Below the pieces are notes generated by a model. It was given only the letters and a program-made list of their open reading frames with translations, was not told where the DNA came from and made no database searches. This document shows positions 36,260 to 45,181 of a stretch of 64,000 nucleotides of DNA, piece by piece. The position numbers and the translations under genes are program-made. Source of the stretch: JBGPTK01 sp963797765 (GTDB lineage: Bacteria > Acidobacteriota > Terriglobia > Acidiferrales > UBA7541); contig CAWCQU010000001.1 in the NCBI GenBank assembly GCA_963797765.1, positions 186,001-250,000 of the forward strand, in the 5' to 3' direction. The stretch's first letter is position 1, and every line of letters starts with the position of its first letter.

Positions 36260-37408
36260 TTATTTCTCATGGACTGACACCCGAGATCCGTTGAGAAGAG
36301 AGTCGGTGGCGTTGCGCACCACGATGTCGCTGGGCTGCAAGTCGCCAAACACTTCGGTTTTCCCGTTCATCATTACACCGGTTTTCACGTCAACCCATTC
36401 CGCTTTCCCCTCACGCACCCGAATCACGAACGTTCGCTGCAAATCCGTCGCCACTGCTGACGAAGGCACGAACAAAGTCGCATACGAACGATGGATGGGC
36501 CACTCCACACTTGTAAACGAACCGGGAGTGATCTGAGCGCCGGTATTGTGAAAATCGAGCTCGACCTGCATCGTTTGAGTCTGCTGATTAATATCGTGCG
36601 AGATGCGCGCGATTGGGGCGTGGAATGTGCGATCCGGATACGCAGGCACTCGAAAGGTCACCTGCTGGCCTTCTTGAACTCCCGCGGCGTATGCTTCCGG
36701 GACGGGGACCACCACGCGCAAGCGGCCGATGCTCTCAATCCGGACGATTGGCTGTGCGCCAGATTGCCCTGAAGCAGGCCCCACCAGCGCGCCGGGATGA
36801 AGATTGCGCTGAGTTACCACGCCCTCAAACGGAGCCCGAATTTCCAAATAGGATTCCAACTGCGTTACGCTTCGCAAACTATCCCGCGCCCCCTGCACAT
36901 TATTTGAGGCGGCCTCCACCAGCGCACTGTCCGCTGCGGTCGTTTGTTCCGCAACCAGAAGATCATTGCCGGCGACGACTCCGGGAGTTTTGGCAGCTGC
37001 TTCCAGATGTAAATAAGTGCCGCGATCGGAAGCGAGTTTCGCCCGGGCGGCAGCGAGTTGCGATTCGGCGCTATGCAGACTTGCCTCCGCTTGGGTGCGC
37101 TGAGCCACAAGTTCCGGGGCCGAGAGGCGGATGATCACTTCGCCGGCTTTCACCCGCGATCCGCGGTCCACTCGAATCGTTTCCAAAAATCCCGTCACCT
37201 TTGGATAGATGTCCACAGCCTCGTACGGCTCGATTTGGGCGGGAAGGGTCGCGGTGGTATCCAGCTTCTGAGATTCAACCGGCACGGTAATGACCTGTTG
37301 AGGAGGCTTGTCACCGGCTGCCTGGTTGGCCTGCGGCTGAGGTTCCATCGAACTGCTGCAGCCCGAAAGAAGGAGGCCGAATACCAAGACCAGGGAAAGC
37401 GTTTTCAT
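36260..37408 (-). CDS. RND efflux periplasmic adaptor (membrane fusion protein)
   Basis: This 382-residue lipoprotein adaptor links the RND pump to TolC. It has a lipobox (LLLSGCSSS), a barrel/lipoyl part (IEPYEAVDIYPKVTGFLETIRVDRGSRVKAGEVIIRLSAPEL), a long alpha-hairpin (residues about 100-185), the return lipoyl strand (YLEIRAPFEGVVTQRNLHPGALVG), and beta-barrel strands through RVREGKAEWVDVKTGVMM. Its ATG overlaps the stop of the pump gene (ATGA). It is the last gene of the operon ordered PadR, TolC, RND, adaptor. Confidence 0.92.
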   Translation of the reverse strand: MKTLSLVLVFGLLLSGCSSSMEPQPQANQAAGDKPPQQVITVPVESQKLDTTATLPAQIEPYEAVDIYPKVTGFLETIRVDRGSRVKAGEVIIRLSAPELVAQRTQAEASLHSAESQLAAARAKLASDRGTYLHLEAAAKTPGVVAGNDLLVAEQTTAADSALVEAASNNVQGARDSLRSVTQLESYLEIRAPFEGVVTQRNLHPGALVGPASGQSGAQPIVRIESIGRLRVVVPVPEAYAAGVQEGQQVTFRVPAYPDRTFHAPIARISHDINQQTQTMQVELDFHNTGAQITPGSFTSVEWPIHRSYATLFVPSSAVATDLQRTFVIRVREGKAEWVDVKTGVMMNGKTEVFGDLQPSDIVVRNATDSLLNGSRVSVHEK

Positions 37409-39015
37409 TGTGAAGCCTCCGAGGCCGTTGCGTGCGGGCTATTCGGGTCATCCGGATCAAGCGAGGGAGAAACCAGCGAAGCTCGTTTTTGTACCAGGCC
37501 GAAAACTGACGGCAGCACCAAAAGCGTCGCCGCCGTCGCAAATATCAACCCGCCAATCACCGCCCGGCCCAGCGGCGCGGTTTCCTCGCTGCCTCGCCCA
37601 ATTGCCAGCGACAAGGGAATCATTCCCGTAATCATGGCAAGACTTGTCATCAATACAGGCCGCAGGCGCTCGCCCGCGGCATTTCGCGCTGCGGCATCGG
37701 CGGCCGCGCCATCCTTCCTGTTTTTCTCGGCGAAAGTAACCAGCAGAATTGCGTTGGCAACGGCAACTCCGATGGCCATGATTGCGCCCATGAAACTCTC
37801 GAGATTCAGGCTTGTCCCCGTGACCACTAGAATCAGCACGACGCCCACCAGCACTGCGGGGACGGTGCACAATACAATCAGTGCAAGCCGAATGGACTCA
37901 AAGTTCGCGGCGAGCAACAGAAGAATTACGAAAATTGCCAGCGCAAGTCCGATGCTCAAGTTGCCAAAAATCTGCCGCATGGCGCTGATCTGGCCGCGCA
38001 CCTGAGCCGTGACGCCGCGCGGGGGGATTCCGGCGCGGGAGATCGCCGCGTCAATATCAACGGCTGCGCGGCCCAGGTCATTTTTCGCAAGATTTGCGGA
38101 AAGCGCAATCATCCATAGCCCGTTTTGACGATCAAGCTCGCCGGGCACGCTCCCCGCGCGCACCGCAGCCACCTGGCTGACCAACGGCGCGGCCCCCGTC
38201 GCGCTCGACACCGGAATTGCCTCGATATCTTTGAGGGAAGTCATTTGCGCCTGCGGCACCTGAACTTGAACCTGGTAGCTTACGCCGGACTTCGGATCAC
38301 GCCAGTAGTTCGGGGAAACGAATCGGCTGGAGGCTGTCGCCGCCACAACCGCCTGCCCAACCTGATCGGCGGTTACCCCAAGCTGTCCGGCTAATACACG
38401 ATTGATATGGACGTCCATGGTTGGGTAATGAAGCGGCTGTTCGTATCCCAGATCGCGCAGCTCACCGATTTTTGCGAGTTCGTCTTGAACGCGTCCTGCG
38501 TAGCTCAAAACGTCGTTGTATTGCGGACCCGTGGTGGCCACCTCGATTACCGATGGCGTTCCGAAATTCAGAATCTGGCTGATCAGATCGCCGGGATCAA
38601 ATGAGAAATGCGACCCCGGGAATTGTTGCGGCAGTGAATTGCGGAGTTTTTCCTCGAGGTCACGAAGAGAAATGGATGCGCCGGAACGCAGCGCGACGTT
38701 TATGACGGCCTGTTGAGGCCCGCTCGTCCACAGAAACACAGCGTTGATCGGATAGGAGGAACCTTGCGTGCCCACATAGCTCAAGGTAAGCGCAATGTTG
38801 CCGGCCCCCGCTTCGCGATCAATTGTCTCCAGGACGCGCCGCGCCATTTCCTCGGTCACCGGCACGCGCGTGCCGTCCGGGGCATCGAACCGCAGACGAA
38901 ACTGATTTGCCGCCGAGGAAGGAAAAATTTCACGCGAGAGTCTTGGTCCAATCAGGAACAACACGGCGATCGCCGCAGCCGCATAAACGCCCAGCAAGAG
39001 CGCCGGACGCGCCAT
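37405..39015 (-). CDS. RND efflux permease, C-terminal half
   Basis: This 536-residue frame is the second half of an RND pump: the seventh transmembrane segment (ALLLGVYAAAAIAVLFLIGP), a second large periplasmic domain (FRLRFDAPDGTRVPVTEEMARRVLETID, PQAQMTSLKDIEAIPVSS) and five C-terminal helices including SFMGAIMAIGVAVANAILLVTF and the MTSLAMITGMIPLSLAIGRGSEE turn. With the preceding 509-residue frame it adds to 1,045 residues, the normal size of one permease. Its ATG lies 26 bases beyond the stop of the first half in a different frame. Either one gene with two small indels in 39016-39060, or a pump made as two chains. Confidence 0.85.
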   Translation of the reverse strand: MARPALLLGVYAAAAIAVLFLIGPRLSREIFPSSAANQFRLRFDAPDGTRVPVTEEMARRVLETIDREAGAGNIALTLSYVGTQGSSYPINAVFLWTSGPQQAVINVALRSGASISLRDLEEKLRNSLPQQFPGSHFSFDPGDLISQILNFGTPSVIEVATTGPQYNDVLSYAGRVQDELAKIGELRDLGYEQPLHYPTMDVHINRVLAGQLGVTADQVGQAVVAATASSRFVSPNYWRDPKSGVSYQVQVQVPQAQMTSLKDIEAIPVSSATGAAPLVSQVAAVRAGSVPGELDRQNGLWMIALSANLAKNDLGRAAVDIDAAISRAGIPPRGVTAQVRGQISAMRQIFGNLSIGLALAIFVILLLLAANFESIRLALIVLCTVPAVLVGVVLILVVTGTSLNLESFMGAIMAIGVAVANAILLVTFAEKNRKDGAAADAAARNAAGERLRPVLMTSLAMITGMIPLSLAIGRGSEETAPLGRAVIGGLIFATAATLLVLPSVFGLVQKRASLVSPSLDPDDPNSPHATASEASQ

Positions 39016-39041
39016 CAGACCGATCCTGCAACTTGTAAAAC

Positions 39042-40571
39042 CTATTTCGGAAACGAATCAAATCGCGCTTCTGCGGAATTTTCCTCACTCACTTTCCCGG
39101 CATTCAGAACCCAGTTGGAAAGTACCGGCACCAGGGAACTGGACAGCAGGTACGATGCGCCCATCGAAAATCCCACTGCTAGCGAAAGCGGAACGAACAG
39201 CGAACGGGCTGGTCCCACCATGAAGAACGAAGGCAGGAACACCGCGAACACACTGAGCATTGCGAGCAGCCGCGGAATCGCGACTTCCCGGCTTGCTTCT
39301 AAAATGGCTCGCGGCTTCGGCTCGCTCCGGGCCAGATGCACGTGAATATTCTCGAGTAGCACCGTGCCTTCGTCCACCAGCACTCCAACGGCAAGGGCCA
39401 GCCCGCCCAAAGTCATAATGTTGATAGTTTGTCCCGTGGCCCAAAGAGCCACCACTGCCATGAGCAGCGCAAACGGGATTGTGATGACCACAATCAGCGA
39501 ACTGCGCCAATCGCGCAGAAAGAAGAACAATGTCAGGCCGGTGAGGATCGCGCCCAGCATTCCTTCGCGCAGAACCGAAAGCAGCGCATCGCGAACATAC
39601 TGGGATTGATCGAATTCGTATGTAATTTTGATGTCTTCGGGAATTAGGGACTGGAATCGCGGCAGATTTGCCCGCACTTCATTGACTACGGTAATTGTGG
39701 AAGCGTCAGGGCGCTTGGTTGCCGGGATGTAAACCGTCCGCTTGCCATTCAGCAAAGCGTAGCCCGCAAGAATGTCGGAAGAATCCGATACCGTTCCCAC
39801 ATCGCGCAAATAAACAGACGGCCCCGCTCCAGTTCGCAAAGGGATATCCAGCAGATCGCCGATCTGCACTACGGTTGAATCCGTGGTGACCATCGCCTGA
39901 TAGTTCCCGATATTCGCCACTCCTGCCGGTTCGATGCTGTTTCCCGCAACCAGCGCCTGCACCACATTTTGTGTCGACAGCCGGTACGCCTGCAATTTGT
40001 TCGGATCAACGCTGATCACGATGGTGCGTTGATTCCCTCCAAAAGGCGGCGGCGACGAAACTCCCGGCAGAGTCGCAAAGACGGGCCGCACCCGGTTCAA
40101 AGCAAGGTCCTGAATTTCTCCCAGCGTTCGCGTTTGGCTGGAAAACACCAAATACCCAACGGGCAGCGTGCCCGCGTCGTAGCGAATCACGAAGGGAGAA
40201 ACCGTGCCGGGCGGCATGAACGCGCGAGCGCGGTTCACATAGGAAATCGTCTGCGCCAGCGCCTGGCTCATATCCGTGCCCGGATGAAACGTGAGCTTGA
40301 TCAACGCCGTGCCCTGTATCGATTTTGCCTCCACGCTCTCGATCCCATTGATGTAGAGAAAGTGGTACTCGTAATAATAGGAGAGAAACCCTTCCATCTG
40401 CTGCGGGCTCATCCCGCCGTAGGGCTGCGCCACGTAAATCACGGGCAGATCCAAATCCGGGAAAATGTCGATCCGCGTTCGAAGCAGCGCAAGAATGGAA
40501 GTAAGAGCAAGCGCGACGACGATTACGATCACCGTCACCGGTCTTCTCAACGCAGCACGAATCAGCCACAC
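39042..40571 (-). CDS. RND efflux permease, N-terminal half
   Basis: This 509-residue frame has the first transmembrane helix (VTVIVIVVALALTSILALL), the first porter domain (RTRIDIFPDLDLPVIYVAQPYGGMSPQQ), then helices 2-6 with the proton-relay helix GGLALAVGVLVDEGTVLLENI, where the usual Asp-Asp pair is Asp-Glu. It ends with RFDSFPK just before the segment where an RND protein would enter helix 7. Fragments of the missing linker (NRFYKLQD) can be read in another frame between the two halves. It starts two bases after TolC's stop, so it is in the same transcript. Confidence 0.85.
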   Translation of the reverse strand: MWLIRAALRRPVTVIVIVVALALTSILALLRTRIDIFPDLDLPVIYVAQPYGGMSPQQMEGFLSYYYEYHFLYINGIESVEAKSIQGTALIKLTFHPGTDMSQALAQTISYVNRARAFMPPGTVSPFVIRYDAGTLPVGYLVFSSQTRTLGEIQDLALNRVRPVFATLPGVSSPPPFGGNQRTIVISVDPNKLQAYRLSTQNVVQALVAGNSIEPAGVANIGNYQAMVTTDSTVVQIGDLLDIPLRTGAGPSVYLRDVGTVSDSSDILAGYALLNGKRTVYIPATKRPDASTITVVNEVRANLPRFQSLIPEDIKITYEFDQSQYVRDALLSVLREGMLGAILTGLTLFFFLRDWRSSLIVVITIPFALLMAVVALWATGQTINIMTLGGLALAVGVLVDEGTVLLENIHVHLARSEPKPRAILEASREVAIPRLLAMLSVFAVFLPSFFMVGPARSLFVPLSLAVGFSMGASYLLSSSLVPVLSNWVLNAGKVSEENSAEARFDSFPK

Positions 40572-40573
40572 GG

Positions 40574-42007
40574 TTACGGGCCTCCCTGAGTCTTTTGGCG
40601 CAGAAACTGGAAAAAGGGTCGCAGATCACCTTGCGCCGCGGTCACCGATGCCAGGTCATCCCACACAGCGAGGCGGGCGAGTGCATCATCCACTTCTGCC
40701 TGCACCAATAAGCTCTGCGTCTCGGCAACCTCCGCGATGTTTGCGAGTCCGGCCTGGTATCGCGCGCGCACTTGAGTTTCAGCGTCTCGCGCCGCGCGCA
40801 GTTCGATCGGAGTGTTCTCCGCCACCTGCCGCGCACCCTTGAGGATTGCTTGCGCTTGCTTCAACTGCCCGCCCAGGTCATCCAGAGTTTGATCGTAACG
40901 CGCGCGTTCCGTTCGCTCGTCCGCCGCTTCGATTTGCTTTTGCGCGCGAATGGAAAAGATATCGAACGCTGAGAAAGTCAGCGTCAGGCCGGCGGCCCAG
41001 TTGGATCGATCCAAACCCAAACCGTTCGATCCTGGCTGAATCGTTCCATCAGTGTTCGCTCCGCTTCCACGTCCGTATACCGTCGATTGGAAATAAAGCC
41101 GGGGAAAGTAGGAGCGGTCCAGGATGTGTTCCTGCTCCCGAATCAAATCCACTTTTGCTTGCTCGGCGGCCGCGACAGGGTGATGCAGTAAGAAGAGATG
41201 CTCCGCCGGAGCCGAGTCAGGCGGAGTTCCTAAAATTGATCCTGAATCGATTTCCAGCGCGTCGTCTGGGATCACCAGCAGGCTCGCCAAGGCGATTCGG
41301 GCCACTTCTTGCGCCTGCTCTGCTTGAATCAGTTGCGTCCGTGCCACAGCCAATTCGGCATCAGCTCGAGAAGCATCCGCTCCGGGACGCAGCTCATTTG
41401 TCACCAGCACATGCACAGAATCGCCGAACACTTTCCGCCGCTCTAAATTTGCCCTTGCCGCTGTTACTTTTTGTTGGGCCGCGGCAAAAGTGAAAAAAGC
41501 ATTTGTGACGGTGATAGCCACATCCACTCGCGTTACCGCAACTTCCGAATCCGCCAGATTTTGCCCCGCCCGTGCCGCGTTCATCATCGAATTTCGCTTG
41601 CCGAAATCGACCGGTTCCCACGTAAACAGAAGCCCCGCCGCGCTGCCCCACACGGAATCGTTCGAAGCAGACCCCAGAACAGGACCCGAAATGGGGGAAA
41701 TTACTGGATTGGGGAGAAGCAGTCCGAAAATATTATTTCGAGTGGCCCGGTTGCCTTGCCACAGCAAGTCCGCGCGTGGAAGATAATTTGTTTTCGCAAG
41801 TGCCACGCCGGCACGCGCCGCGCTCACTTGCTCCAGCGCAGCGCGAACAGCCGGGTAATGCTCGAGCGCATAATTGACCGCATCTTCCAGCGTGAAAACC
41901 TTGGGAGCCGCGTTGTTGGTTTGGGCAGCCAACGAAAGGGAAAGAAGAGCAACCGCCAATGGAATCGCGAGGGTGGCTCGGAGATACCTGCAAAGATCGC
42001 TTGTCAC
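40574..42007 (-). CDS. TolC-family outer-membrane efflux protein
   Basis: This is a 477-residue outer-membrane channel. It has an N-terminal signal (RATLAIPLAVALLSLSLAAQ) and two OEP repeats with long helical segments (FTLEDAVNYALEHYPAVRAALEQVSAARAGV; NELRPGADASRADAELAVARTQLIQAEQAQEVARIAL; ARYQAGLANIAEVAETQSLLVQAEVDDALARLAV). I use the GTG at 42007 because GAGGAGGG lies about nine bases upstream; the longer frame to 42091 overlaps the PadR stop and has no ribosome site. It forms the exit duct for the RND pump encoded downstream. Confidence 0.9.
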   Translation of the reverse strand: MTSDLCRYLRATLAIPLAVALLSLSLAAQTNNAAPKVFTLEDAVNYALEHYPAVRAALEQVSAARAGVALAKTNYLPRADLLWQGNRATRNNIFGLLLPNPVISPISGPVLGSASNDSVWGSAAGLLFTWEPVDFGKRNSMMNAARAGQNLADSEVAVTRVDVAITVTNAFFTFAAAQQKVTAARANLERRKVFGDSVHVLVTNELRPGADASRADAELAVARTQLIQAEQAQEVARIALASLLVIPDDALEIDSGSILGTPPDSAPAEHLFLLHHPVAAAEQAKVDLIREQEHILDRSYFPRLYFQSTVYGRGSGANTDGTIQPGSNGLGLDRSNWAAGLTLTFSAFDIFSIRAQKQIEAADERTERARYDQTLDDLGGQLKQAQAILKGARQVAENTPIELRAARDAETQVRARYQAGLANIAEVAETQSLLVQAEVDDALARLAVWDDLASVTAAQGDLRPFFQFLRQKTQGGP

Positions 42008-42087
42008 GATTCGTGTCCCTCCTCGCAAAATAGGTTGCGTCCGGGCTATCAGCGCCCCTGGGTTTTTCTCCCGCGCACTACCGGATT

Positions 42088-42411
42088 TCATTCCAGCAAC
42101 TCGCCCAAAAGTAATTTCACTTTCTCCCGCGCCCTGGCCAACGCGCTTCGCCCCGACCGGGTGGCGCGGTAAATCCGGCGCCCTCTTCTGCCCAGTCGAA
42201 TTTTCTTCGAGCGCAGCAGCCCTCTTTTTTCAAGCCCGTGCAGCATGGGGTAAAGAGTCCCGGCGCTCAACTTGTATCCGTGGCGTTGCAACTCTTCGAT
42301 CATTCCCAATCCAAAAATGGGTTCCTTGCAGGCGTGATAGAGAATGTGGATGCGAATTAAGCCAGTCAAAAGCTCCTGGCCGCTCAGCCGTGTGATCGAA
42401 GTCAATCTCAT
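42088..42411 (-). CDS. PadR-family transcriptional regulator
   Basis: This 107-residue winged-helix regulator is of the PadR family: HILYHACKEPIFGLGMIEELQRHGYKLSAGTLYPMLHGLEKRGLLRSKK is the DNA-binding wing domain with the family's GTLYP motif, followed by a dimerisation helix (RAREKVKLLLGELL). It is first in the efflux operon and probably represses it and itself. A perfect palindrome lies ten bases before its ATG. Such local PadR repressors of pumps usually respond to the pump's substrate. Confidence 0.9.
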   Translation of the reverse strand: MRLTSITRLSGQELLTGLIRIHILYHACKEPIFGLGMIEELQRHGYKLSAGTLYPMLHGLEKRGLLRSKKIRLGRRGRRIYRATRSGRSALARAREKVKLLLGELLE

Positions 42412-42420
42412 GTTTACATT

Positions 42421-42446
42421 ATCGAATTTAAATATCGAAATTCGAT
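42421..42446. promoter_or_regulatory. palindromic operator candidate for PadR
   Basis: Perfect 9-bp arms ATCGAATTT and AAATTCGAT are separated by an 8-base AT-rich spacer, ending ten bases upstream of the PadR ATG. The position overlaps where the promoter should be, as expected for autorepression. Confidence 0.6.
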
Positions 42447-42510
42447 CTATAAACTAGCGGCAACACTGATTCGTGTCAATGGTTTTGGCGTGGCCTGGAT
42501 TTGACTTCGC

Positions 42511-43635
42511 TTATTGGGCGGGCTGCTGCTGTGTCGCGTAGTATCCGTCTCTTGCCTGAACGGTTAGGTCTTTCTGTTTCGTGGTCACGGCAATTTTGTG
42601 GTATCCGGCCGCAACATCCGCGGCGGGCGTATAGCCGATGCTGTATTGATTGCGTAATTCTTCCGCGATGGTTTTGTAAATCTGCTCGATGGATTCTTTT
42701 TTGGAAACCTCGAACATCCGTCCGCCGGTTTCCTTCGAGATCCGCTCCAGAATTTTTTTGCCGTCGGTGCGATCTCCTTGCTGAGGATATCTCCCTTGCC
42801 CGCCGCCCCCGCCGCCGTGCCGGCCCATTCCCGGACCGCCAAAACTTCCCCGGTTATGCGATTCCTGGTCATCGGCAAACAAAATCGAATATACCACCGT
42901 GTCGGCGCGCTGCGCCGTTGCAATGGCGGTCGTCACGGTCTCCTTGCTGCCTCGGTCATCTCCATCGGATAAAATGATCAGCGCTTTCCGCCCTTGCTGT
43001 TTTTTGATCACTTCATCGGAAGCCAGAAACACGGCATCGTAAAGCAAAGTGCCTGCGCCGCCAAAGTGTTGCCGCGAGCCTCCTCCCCCCGAACCCCCAC
43101 CGCCCCTGCCTCCTCCGCCTCGCGAGCCGCCACCCTGCTGATTCATTTCCGGCGTCTCGAGCAAGTCCAACGACTTCTCCAGTTCATCGCGCGACGAAGT
43201 CAAATCCTGCAACAGTTCCACTTCATGATCGAAGTGAATCACAAACGCTTTATCTTTCTCCGGCCGCAGCATGTCGTCCAAAAAACTGTGGCTGGCCGTG
43301 CGTTCCTGTCCCAGAACTCGCCGCTGGCTCAGGCTCGTATCCACCAGCAACCCAAGCGTCAACGGCAGATCCGTTTCTTTCAAAAAATAAGTGATCGTTT
43401 GCGGATGTCCGTCTTCCGCGATCGCGAAGTCATCCTTATTCAGATCGGGCACAATCTTGCCGTGCTTATCGCGCACCGTCGCAAGCACGTTCACCACTTT
43501 CACTTCAACGGCAATTTTCGGCTCCGGTTGCTGCTGCCCACGAAGCAATCCTTCCGAAAAAGGCGCTACGACGATCAGCAGCGCAATCCAGCCAGCCGCA
43601 AAATGTTTCTTCATTTGAATTTTATATGATTTCAT
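42511..43635 (-). CDS. VWFA-related acidobacterial-type protein
   Basis: This roughly 374-residue protein has a signal peptide (WIALLIVVAPFSEGLLRG) and a von Willebrand A domain of the type found in many acidobacterial proteins. The domain has DLNKDDFAIAEDGHPQTITYF then a MIDAS-like DTSLS, SDGDDRGS, and the end GYHKIAVTTKQKDLTVQARDGYY. A glycine-rich stretch (GGGSRGGGGRGGGGSGGGG) interrupts the domain and a second glycine run follows. I set the start near the ATG at 43635 (or 43614); the frame upstream is open but meaningless. It is probably exported; its ligand is unknown. Confidence 0.82.
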   Translation of the reverse strand: MKSYKIQMKKHFAAGWIALLIVVAPFSEGLLRGQQQPEPKIAVEVKVVNVLATVRDKHGKIVPDLNKDDFAIAEDGHPQTITYFLKETDLPLTLGLLVDTSLSQRRVLGQERTASHSFLDDMLRPEKDKAFVIHFDHEVELLQDLTSSRDELEKSLDLLETPEMNQQGGGSRGGGGRGGGGSGGGGSRQHFGGAGTLLYDAVFLASDEVIKKQQGRKALIILSDGDDRGSKETVTTAIATAQRADTVVYSILFADDQESHNRGSFGGPGMGRHGGGGGGQGRYPQQGDRTDGKKILERISKETGGRMFEVSKKESIEQIYKTIAEELRNQYSIGYTPAADVAAGYHKIAVTTKQKDLTVQARDGYYATQQQPAQ

Positions 43636-43780
43636 CAAAGCAATCGATTGTAACCCGTCGAGTTGCGTACCGAGCAGGAGCAGTTTCGAATCGGAGTAGT
43701 GGCCGCGCAGAGCCTTCGTATGCCGGCCACAGATATAGATGGAGATCATCGCCCTTTGAGTTGCCCAAACTTTGTCGTCG

Positions 43781-43943
43781 GGTGCCCCATCCTTTCGCGA
43801 TTTTGCGAAAGGGTGGGGTTCTTGAATTTTTGTTCGACACCTTTGGGATCGCGTCGGCAGTCCGGCTTTGATTTCGTTTGTACAGACAGATGGGCCGAAA
43901 ATCCCCACCCTTCCCGGTGAGGCCGGGAAGGATGGGGCACCCT
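43781..43943. repeat. REP-like nested palindromic element
   Basis: Two hairpins, 43785-43818 (CCCCATCCTTTCGC with GCGAAAGGGTGGGG) and 43903-43937 (CCCCACCCTTCCCGG with CCGGGAAGGATGGGG), share a CCCCAYCCTTYC core. The outer arms GGTGCCCCATCCTT and AAGGATGGGGCACC also form one larger inverted repeat around the whole 163 bases. It looks like a mobile intergenic palindrome. It contains no gene. Confidence 0.65.
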
Positions 43944-44349
43944 CGAAGGGCCGGCAGGTCAAATTCGCGCGAAAAATGGGCGGCGGAAACAGGCACCCAA
44001 AAACATACGATATAGGAGCGATTAGGATTTTGTAACCCCTTGTTTCATCAATGAGTTGGGTGATTTTCACTGTGATTCCCATTGGCGATTAGCCAGGCGA
44101 TTAGAAATGTCGGTGTTGGGTCCTAAATTTGTTTGTGGGACGCAGTTTCCGAATGTCGAAAATTTGTGCGGGACGGGAGGGGCTATGGGTCTTGAGGTAT
44201 GCGATGTTGAGCGAAGAAGGGCGATCGGGAGCAGCGATTGAGTATAGTTAGCGTATTCTCTCATACCACTGTTTACCATAAGGGTAACTAGTTTGTCAAG
44301 ATATAATCGTAGCCTGCGTAACGGACGACTGGATGCCGTATGCGGTATC
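43944..44349. other. intergenic stretch before the RAYT element
   Basis: I see no gene with a plausible start. Short frames on both strands lack ribosome sites and family features. The right end abuts the inverted flank of the RAYT element. Confidence 0.35.
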
Positions 44350-44968
44350 AGCGCCGTAGGCGCGCCACAACTTAGCCCCGCTCGTGAGGGCGGGGAAATG
44401 GTCGTAAAGAAAATCCCACGCACCGGAGGTGCGGCACATGTCCCACACCTACGCTCAGAACGTGATTCATGTCGTCTTCAGCACCAAAGACCGGCGAAAA
44501 TTCATCTCTGGGAATTCCAGCCGCCCATGTGGGCGTACGTCGCGGGCATCCGTGAAGAATTTGAGGTTCTGGTTTTCGCAATCGGCGGCATGGAGGATCA
44601 CATTCATTTACTGATCCAGGTTCCGCCGAGCCTGTCGGTAGCCAAGGCAATTCTCGCCATCAAATCGAATTCTTCGCGATGGGCGAACGAGGAAGGCCAT
44701 GAGTTTGCATGGCAAAAGGGCTACGGGGCCTTCAGTGTGAGCCGTTCTAATATCGCCGCAGTGGTTCGGTACATCCAAAATCAGAACGCCCATCACAAGA
44801 AAATGGAATTTGAAGCGGAGTTTCTTTTCTTGTTGAAAAAGCACGGGATCGAATTTGACCCGAAATTTGTTTTTGGTTAGGTGTCGCACCTACGGTGCTG
44901 GGGATTTTGTTTGCGGGGTTTTCCCCGCCCTTACGGGTGGGGCTAAGTTGTGGCGCGCCTCCAGCGCT
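44350..44968. mobile_element. RAYT/IS200-like element with long inverted flanks
   Basis: The left flank 44350-44437 and the right flank 44881-44968 are inverted copies. Shared blocks in order are AGCGC, GGCGCGCCACAACTTAGCCCC, GGGCGGGGAAA, AAAATCCC and GCACCGNAGGTGCG-CAC. Each flank itself contains small GC-rich hairpins such as CGCACCGGAGGTGCG. A single transposase-like gene lies exactly between them, which is the arrangement of a REP-associated tyrosine transposase with its REP sequences. Confidence 0.75.
44438..44880 (+). CDS. REP-associated / IS200-type Y1 transposase, one frameshift
   Basis: The product starts MSHTYAQNVIHVVFSTKDRRKFIS, then after a one-base shift at about 44507-44513 continues FQPPMWAYVAGIREEFEVLVFAIGGMEDHIHLLIQVPP and ends RYIQNQNAHHKKMEFEAEFLFLLKKHGIEFDPKFVFG. 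The HUH motif is HIH in MEDHIHLLIQ; the catalytic tyrosine is in RYIQNQ. Without the shift the first frame dies early, so the copy is either inactive or affected by a sequencing indel. A GGAGG-containing hairpin lies before the ATG. It is the only gene in the element. Confidence 0.72.
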
Positions 44969-45181
44969 CGTCGGCACTGACCGGTACCAAATTTCACTCA
45001 CAAGACCCGACCCATCCTGCACTCGGCCGCACCATAAGAATTCTAACGCTCCATTCAACTGGTAAAGATGGTATCTTTGGCCGCACGATGACAAAGCAAA
45101 CGAAGACGGGGTCGGCTATTTTCGACCACGTTATCTGCCACCTGCAGTTAATTAGGCGGAAGGAACAACAAATGGATCAGT

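Noticed and set aside
37058..38005. Plus-strand 315-codon frame
   Set aside because: It is antisense to the RND permease and adaptor genes with no ribosome site or domain.
42511..44082. 523-codon reading of the VWA protein
   Set aside because: The residues before about 43635 are an open frame through intergenic palindromes; the signal peptide begins near 43614.
44067..44423. 118-codon minus-strand frame before the RAYT element
   Set aside because: Its start lies in the element's inverted flank, it has no ribosome site and its composition is not protein-like.
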